From assembly GCA_050084985.1 (NCBI GenBank), contig JBITNC010000001.1, positions 185,876,001-185,940,000 of the forward strand: a stretch of 64,000 nt of DNA, given 5' to 3'. Source of the stretch: Nageia nagi. Lineage: Eukaryota; Pinophyta. The notes beneath the pieces are model-generated. The model ran no database searches. It saw only the letters and a program-made list of their open reading frames with translations, and was not told the origin of the DNA. Positions within the stretch are counted from its first letter, which is position 1, and each line of letters starts with the position of its first letter. Positions 58,101 to 64,000 of the stretch are shown piece by piece. Made by a program: the position numbers and the translations under genes.

Positions 58101-60087
58101 CATGTTTGTTGGATTGATGATAACAACAATCGATGTAAAATCATATGCAATATTTTTTTTATTTAAGAAAAAAGTTTAACAACAAGCGACTTATTAAGGA
58201 TCATTGGAGAGTAAAGTTTAATTAAAAGGATTTTTAAGAGAAGTAAAAATGGTTTAAAGTTTATATAATTTCTTTGAAAGGATCATATGAGTAATAGAGG
58301 TGATAAATAAGTGTTTACAATATTCAGCAAGATTGAGGTTACTTTCATTTTAAAATTTAGATTTTAAATGTTTATTTTTGTGATTTAATAATGATTGATC
58401 ATTGTAAGAATAAGGTCTTAAGTTTTTTATATTGGATCGAAAGACGATTTATGAAATTAAACTAAGTATGATAACTTCTAAAATATGTGTCGTTATTGAG
58501 ATTTGGAAGAGATAAGAAATATTGTTTATATATATATATATATATTATATATATACTGTCATTTCTAAGGTTGATAGTTAAGGATTTGAATCTTGATTGA
58601 ATGAATCTTTTCATAACATCACAATCTAAGGTTAAGGAAGAAAGTTAGCTTCTACAATGTATAAAACCTCTAGAGACCACAATGGACATAAATTCTAAAT
58701 AGATGATGTGTTAATTTGGTGGTAAATAAATGAATTTAAAATATGATGTACATATGCATAAAGGTCTAAAAATGATGAGCTTTCGTGATCCTCATATGCT
58801 CATGATCCATCCCTAGTACTTATGACCACTCACTCATAGAAACTTTGGAGAGTACATGAAAACAAGATTGTATGAGTAAATAAGAAGACCCATTCTCACA
58901 TCAAACATCATGGTACAAGGAGTTTTTAAATGATATATATATTGATATTAGATGTACTAAAAAGGTTAGCAAGAAGAAAAGTTAATCAATGTGTCAAAGG
59001 TTATGATCCTTGTATTATTTAGACTCATTTTGAAAAGTATTGGATTCATCCATGGTTAGCATTTATCTCATTAGATGATCAATGGTACATAGTATAATAT
59101 TGATAGAGACTTCAAGACAAAGACAAGAAGATTTGTTATGTACTAATGACATATTTTAGGGCTTTACTTCCAAATTTTACTACAATACTATGTAAATTCT
59201 CTCCTTGTAATACCTCATGCAAGAAAGGTAATTTCACCTATTGTATGTTTGGATTATATTTAAATGAGATGCTTTAGTTGATTAAATTAACTATTTTTTT
59301 CTTATAGAATGAATTGTTAACTTTGTGATCTAATGGGTTTATGGCTTACATAATACATTAATGAATGAAGTGGGAAACTAGGGTTAGAAAATATCACATA
59401 GATTACATGACCTCATATATGAAACCAAAGTGGATTATGTTTTTTTTTTTTATTCACAAGTTGTAGAGATTGATTAATGAAATTTATGATTGTGAAAATA
59501 TATAGGGATCAAATGAATATTATTCAAATGCTTGTACAATGGTCTAAGGGATTGACAAAAATAAGGATCCTAAATTAATCCACTATCATCCCAATTATTT
59601 GGAAAGGATCCCAAATTAGTCATATGATCCCAAATTTATATTTAGGATCATACAGGAAATGTTAGGGACTCTTTTGGGAATAAATGGAATCAAATGGGAT
59701 AGTTTAGGGATAATATAGAAAAATGGGATTTGAATTGTAAGATTTCTTGAACATTGATTTATACTTAAAATAGTGATAATAAACCTTTACAACATAACAA
59801 GTACACCCTTTCGAGCTCAAGGATATGGTACACAAGTTCAAATAAAACAAGGGTACAATCATCAAGAGTATCTACTTGCAAGCGAGGGTAGTAAAACCTA
59901 GTGAACGTACCTTAGTACCTAGAAAGAAAGGATGAGAATTAAATAAAGTTGATAAGGTAACAATATATAATGCATTTTGGTTATAAGTTTATTAATAGTG
60001 AACCTTGTGAAGCCAACAAATTGAATATATAAAAAAATTGGTTCTATATTTAGGGGTTTAAACAGTGAAAGATTGAGTTGCATTACA
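55181..60087. mobile_element. Element L: TG...CA insertion carrying a PPR pseudogene
   Basis: 4,907-bp insertion whose ends are defined by interruption of a known LTR: TTCAT at 55176-55180 and again at 60088-60092, element starting TGTAACAACCC and ending ATTACA. The 5-bp duplication and TG/CA ends point to an LTR-retrotransposon integrase. TATAAATA at 55941-55948 and TGGTATCAAAAATGC at 56075-56089 would fit a 5' LTR of about 890 bp with its primer site (plus orientation). I could not find a convincing 3' LTR copy, so the right part may be rearranged. The only coding trace is the minus-strand PPR remnant. Confidence 0.6.
56640..57850 (-). pseudogene. PPR-protein pseudogene inside element L
   Basis: Minus strand. 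Open frame 57640-57846 (68 aa, starts MQPVLEFVHINQ) is followed downstream by PPR blocks in changing frames: ASILPACTMLEALKNPSKSS, then RVHDASAVSWIVLVVGYAQS (S-type core), ETLEEGIRIHQRVIE with SWKDVVMN, and FTSILALCHLEG. The alternation of an ILPAC..L..G..IH block with a VSW..., GYAQ block is the PLS pattern of plant RNA-editing or RNA-processing PPR proteins. It is broken by many stops and is antisense to the proposed promoter of L. Confidence 0.7.
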
Positions 60088-60092
60088 TTCAT

Positions 60093-60205
60093 GTATATTT
60101 GTTGTATATTTGACATACAAGCTTATCATTGTATAAATAATTATATCTATAGGCCATTTATTTATTTGTATACTTATTCATTAATTTTACATTTTTGGGT
60201 CTACA
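60093..60205 (+). repeat. LTR2 of element K, last part
   Basis: Continues LTR2 after element L; aligns with 54040-54151 (CTTATCATT.TATAAAT, GGC.ATTTATTTATTT). Ends TCTACA. Confidence 0.88.
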
Positions 60206-60344
60206 TCATCCTTTCATAATATCTTTTTGATTATGTGAAGATCCAAATATAATATTACCATGAAAATGTAAGTTATATGTTGATATGTGTTTTTGTATCA
60301 CCTAGAATTTTACTCTAAATGAAATAAAAATACATAAACATTTA

Positions 60345-61833
60345 TGTTGATCAATATAATGTAACCTTAAGATTTTTTCTAGTTTAGTCCTTTATTTCTT
60401 TCAATAGAAGGATTTTTGAAAGAGGAAAAGATGGTGGGATAGTGTACTTGTGGGGGTAATCTATTCAATATTCGAGTTATAGGCCAATTCATATCTATGA
60501 CAAAGGTAAAAAGTAGATGAAAAAAGATAAAATAGTTAAAGAGTAATAGGAAAGAGATGAAAATCTATACTATAAAAAATAAACAAAAGACTAATCAGCT
60601 TAGGCATCACTACAAAGGTAGTAATCCATTGCAAAGACTAAGAATAGAATAACTAACTTACTTTTGGGGTCTTGCAATCATAATACATAGTCATAATTTA
60701 AGATAATGCTTCATACATAATAATTACAAAATAAGATAATAGCTACAAATTACATAGGGAAAATACCATTATATTGCATTATCACATATGAAAAACACTT
60801 CTCACACTTAACAACTTTGCTAAAATGTTTGACCTTTTGGACATCTAACAGTCCACTATTTATAACATTGTATTTACAAAAGGGGTGGTTGTCTACCATT
60901 AATGACTACAACTAACTCTTTAAATAAGAATAGTGTAAACTTAAATATATACAACATTTATAGAATAATCTACAACAACTATAATTGATTATACAACATG
61001 GTCCTGATTTAATTTCAAGGTTTGAGGATGCATAATCTTTAATCTTTGTACTATTCTAGCCATAATGGATCACTTTTATCTTTGACCATGGTGAATATGA
61101 GGTATGGTTTATCATCTTGATATATGCAATCAATCTACCTCCATAGTCAGTGGTCACATAACTCTATGTAACCAATAAATATCTTTATTTTGAAGCTCCG
61201 AGTGCAACCACTGTAAGGGTGAAAGAAGATATATCATTCAAACCTAAGAGTGAATTATTGCTACCATACGGAAATGAGTTGTAGTTGACACATTGGTAGA
61301 GTCCTAGGGGTCATACACTCTTGATTGAGTGGACCCAAGTGTTCTCTTCTTCTTACAATGCTCACTTTATCTTGATTGTAAATAATCCTCAGACTAAATA
61401 AGACTAAAACCTAAATACCAAGACTTGAGATAGGGTCCATACTTGACTTCAAATATACAAATAGACTATATATAATATCAACCAAAAATAAGGCTTGGAA
61501 AAGACTTACCCAATTTTACAAAATTGATACTCTTCAATTTATAGCTTATACAAAAATCCCATACATGACTTATAATACTACATACAAAAAATACCTTCTT
61601 GATAACAAAATGGTGGTTTTAAATAGCCCTATTAGACTAGGACCTGGAACTACAAATATAACCCGATAATATACAAGACTTTAAAATAAAGGCTAAGTCA
61701 TATAGTACAAACTCAAGACTAAAAATGTGAATGAAAAGGAATAAGAAGTGGTAATCAAAGGAGTTTAATTATGAAAGAATGGAGAATATAAATAATTTTA
61801 CCCCTTTTAGAGTTTGATTTTGAAAGAATAACA
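60345..61833 (-). repeat. 3' LTR of element C (B family)
   Basis: About 1.49 kb, minus strand, matching B's LTRs: reverse complements of GCAAGGCCCCAAGAGTGAG (near 60668), of the CAAGAGTGTTTGACC block (near 61310) and of the LTR start (TGTTATTCTTTC, at 61833). Its end on the minus strand is GATCAACA, like element A's AATCAACA. Shorter than B's LTRs, so it carries deletions. Confidence 0.8.
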
Positions 61834-64000
61834 ATCTTTTGGTAGCTCTCAGGGTCTTCAACCTACTAAAAAATAAAACCCTTATTGGCCACTACTACTT
61901 GCTTTTCCATGATGAATCTTTTGGCACAACCTCCAATAGTGGAATTAGATATGAAGGAAGTAAAGACTAAAGTTTCTTGTATACATCTTTAAGATATTGA
62001 TTTTCTACCTATGATAAAATGGGGCATACTTAGAATTTTACAATGTTCACTCTAAAGCTAGTTAACACATTTTTCCAATCTTACAACATGCATAAATCTT
62101 GATATAGATTCCTAAGCCAAGTCATTATTTTCTTACAGATCTAAGAGTTATTTCTTAGATAAAGTCTACTCCAAAAATTGTTTAGGATTTGCCACCCATC
62201 AATTGATGCTACTCTGTACATCTAGTTCATCTAACAATTTGGGAACCTTTAATTGAATTAAATAATGAGAATGCCTAGTTACAAAACTTACTTCTATTTT
62301 CAATTGCCTTTTCTCTAAGTCTAGGGAAAATACTAAATCTTGTAAATCACAAATATCTTTGATCCTCTTCAAAATTATGTTTCTAGGCCTCAAAGTTATA
62401 GTAGCTAGATCTTTCTCTATTAATTCCTTGACCCAATACTACATTCCTTCAATCCTTGATCTTGGGATTGTTAAGTCTAATTTTTGGAGTCTAGTTTAAG
62501 CATTATATTATTGGATAACATGTTCTTCTTAATTTTTTAAGTAATATAATTAGGTCATGCTAACCAATCTATCTTTGACCTATTCCACTAATTTTTGTTT
62601 TGGAATTCATAATGATTTCTAGTAGCTTTATCTTATCATGATTTAAAACCTTATTGGCTGCTATAGCATTTTTCAATTCTTCTTCTATCTTCAAATCCTT
62701 TTATTTTTCAATTATGATAGATTGAGCCTTGATTTCTTCAACCTATTTCTTCATTTTCTCCATCTCAACCTTAGCATCCTATAGGCCCTTTTCATACTCA
62801 AATTTTTGTTTGGCCAATTTTTAGGTTAGCTTATTATTTTGATTTTGCAATCTGGCAATTATTTTATCTTTTTGGGAGCAATCTCCTTTGAATTTCTCCA
62901 CCTTTTTTTTCTATTTTTCTATTTTCATCTCCATGGATTGGATACTTTTACAAGCAACCAATGAAGTATTTACCAAAAACCTAGACTAATCCATAGTTGG
63001 GGCACTCTACATTTTTATATCTACAATTAACATAAGGGTTTTGTCTAATTACCCATATTTAAAGGGAAGCTATGCTATTTTAACATCCCCTATATCAATA
63101 ACTCTACTTAATAATCTCTCCCTCTTCTCCAAGAATGAAGGGGGTTTATGTATGAATGACACCCAATTAATGGTCTCTACCATTTGAGTAAAAAAAATGG
63201 TCTTTATTTCCTCACCTGAGGTAGTAGAATAAGGAATCAAAGAATGTTCAAAAATACTTTCGCTTGAGGTTGATGCAAGAGTGTTCAAGGTAGAGATTTG
63301 GTTTGTTGTTTCAATAATGGGTTCTACTTGCGGTTCTTCTACTTCTTCCTGTATAGCAGCCTCTTCTTCTTGTGGCTTATCTATTTTGTCAGAATCCTTT
63401 TTTTATTAGGATTATCATCATCATCATCTTCATTTCCATCTCTGTTTGCTTCTCCTCCTATTATTGTTGCATCCATTCTAGCTGATGTAGCCTTACTTCT
63501 ACTAAGCATGTTCCCTCCCCCTTATTGAACACCATCCTTAGGATTTTCTTATGCATCTTGATAGATGACCATAGTCATGCTTTGGGGTTTTTAGGTTTCT
63601 TCTGCATCAACTAGTTATGTATCTCTCATGCTTGGTTCAAGTTGTTCTTCACTCACTTTACATGGAGATGGGATGTAAGCCTTTAATACATGTGGCTTAT
63701 TAATAAGTTTCTTCTTTTCTTTTGAGGATCACTACTCTTTTGATGGCAAATTGATTCTTTTTATTTTCTTTGGAGAAGAATCCTTGAAAGTGGCAATTGT
63801 TACAACTTATCTTTATTTTTTCTTTTTCTAAAGCTACTGATAACTAAAGGCTTCTTATACATTTCTCTTCCTTGAATTCTATAGCTTTTGTGCCTACTAT
63901 ACCAATGGATAATCATCTCTTGCAATCTTTCCTTGAAAATTAGTTTAGAGTGGTTTTGCTATCTCCAAGAGTGGGTCTTTGATGTACTGAGCATTCTAGT
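61834..64000 (-). pseudogene. Accessory ORF of element C (3' part; element runs past window end)
   Basis: Minus-strand remnant homologous to B's accessory frame. 63070-63288 reads SLIPYSTTSGEEIKTIFFTQ, VETINWVSFI (B has SLIPFSTTSKEEIKSIFYTQ, VEPIDWATFI at 33090-33190). 62199-62393 reads DICDLQDLVFSLDLEKRQLK (B has DIYDLEDLVFSQDLKKSKLK). Lys/Glu/Gln-rich coiled-coil sequence lies between, and acidic/Pro-rich linker beyond 63300. Position between coding DNA and the 3' LTR matches B and A. Confidence 0.75.

Larger units (their letters stand above)
53427..60205 (+). mobile_element. Element K: LTR element with 400-bp interior, interrupted by L
   Basis: LTR1 53427-54151 (725 bp) and LTR2 54552-55180 continued at 60093-60205. 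Flanks CCATC (53422-53426) and TCATC (60206-60210) are a one-mismatch duplication. The 400-bp interior (54152-54551) has no frame; TGGTCTAGATG just after LTR1 may be the primer site and AAAGTGGTAGAAAA just before LTR2 is a good polypurine tract. Tiny interior and no genes make it a TRIM/LARD-like non-autonomous element. Strand is taken from these two signals. Confidence 0.85.

Noticed and set aside
57861-58166. 101-aa plus-strand frame with hydrophobic segments
   Set aside because: Phe/Ile/Tyr-rich composition expected from AT-rich DNA; no start context, relatives or neighbours to support a gene.
58527-58555. (TA)n runs here and near 58070, and (ATTC)n runs near 22240 and 34550
   Set aside because: Ordinary microsatellites; the ATTC runs are simply parts of the two LTRs of element B.

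Overview
The window is nuclear DNA from a plant with a large, repeat-packed genome. Evidence for a plant is the set of plant Ty1/copia and Ty3/gypsy retrotransposons, initiator-Met and Arg primer sites, and remnants of PPR genes. The style of the PPR repeats and the deep layering of decayed elements would fit a gymnosperm, but that is inference. I see no intact host gene, no rRNA, no tRNA gene and no CRISPR array. Apart from one element, the window is AT-rich and nearly free of CpG, and old reading frames are broken mostly by TAA/TAG where CAA/CAG would be expected, as after long methyl-cytosine decay.

Layout. 1-2690: decayed copia gag-pol (+). 2745-3230: LTR-like sequence (-). 3250-6330: decayed gypsy gag-protease (-) containing a perfect 110-bp palindrome. 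7128-15794: element A, a young, CpG-rich, complete LTR element with identical target-site duplications (GTAAT). It has Gag and a very long accessory reading frame but no pol. 15840-19097 plus 39415-39451 plus 42153-43560: an old minus-strand gypsy element E, split by later insertions. 19103-39409: minus-strand gypsy element D (TSD CCAAG), itself split in the YxDD codons of its reverse transcriptase by element B (22186-36337, +). B is an old 14-kb relative of A that still shows gag, protease, an RNase H ahead of RT, RT, RNase H, integrase and then the accessory ORF. 39457-42147: element F, a 2.7-kb copia-like non-autonomous element (TSD GAAAT). 45325-48190: tandem copia LTR-like repeats and a copia gag start. 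48190-50130: relative H of D (+). 50600-52055: PPR gene fragments on both strands with a CACTA-like remnant between. 53427-60205: short-internal LTR element K, with L (55181-60087, TSD TTCAT) inserted in its second LTR; L holds a PPR pseudogene. 60345-64000: element C (-), third member of the A/B group, showing its 3' LTR and accessory ORF end.

How it fits together. A, B and C share Gag (A and B), leader/primer-site layout (A and B) and/or an accessory protein encoded in sense orientation between integrase and 3' LTR. In A the accessory frame runs 1,160 codons (10642-14124), interrupted by only three stop codons, each one C-to-T step from Gln. A has lost all of pol but kept Gag and the accessory frame, so it probably moved using enzymes of a B-like partner. 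This accessory protein is the most interesting item. Other notable points are an array of eight TGACGTCA-like sites in A's LTR, a tRNA-Arg-like segment in U5 beside an Arg-type primer site, and an RNase H domain placed before RT in B.
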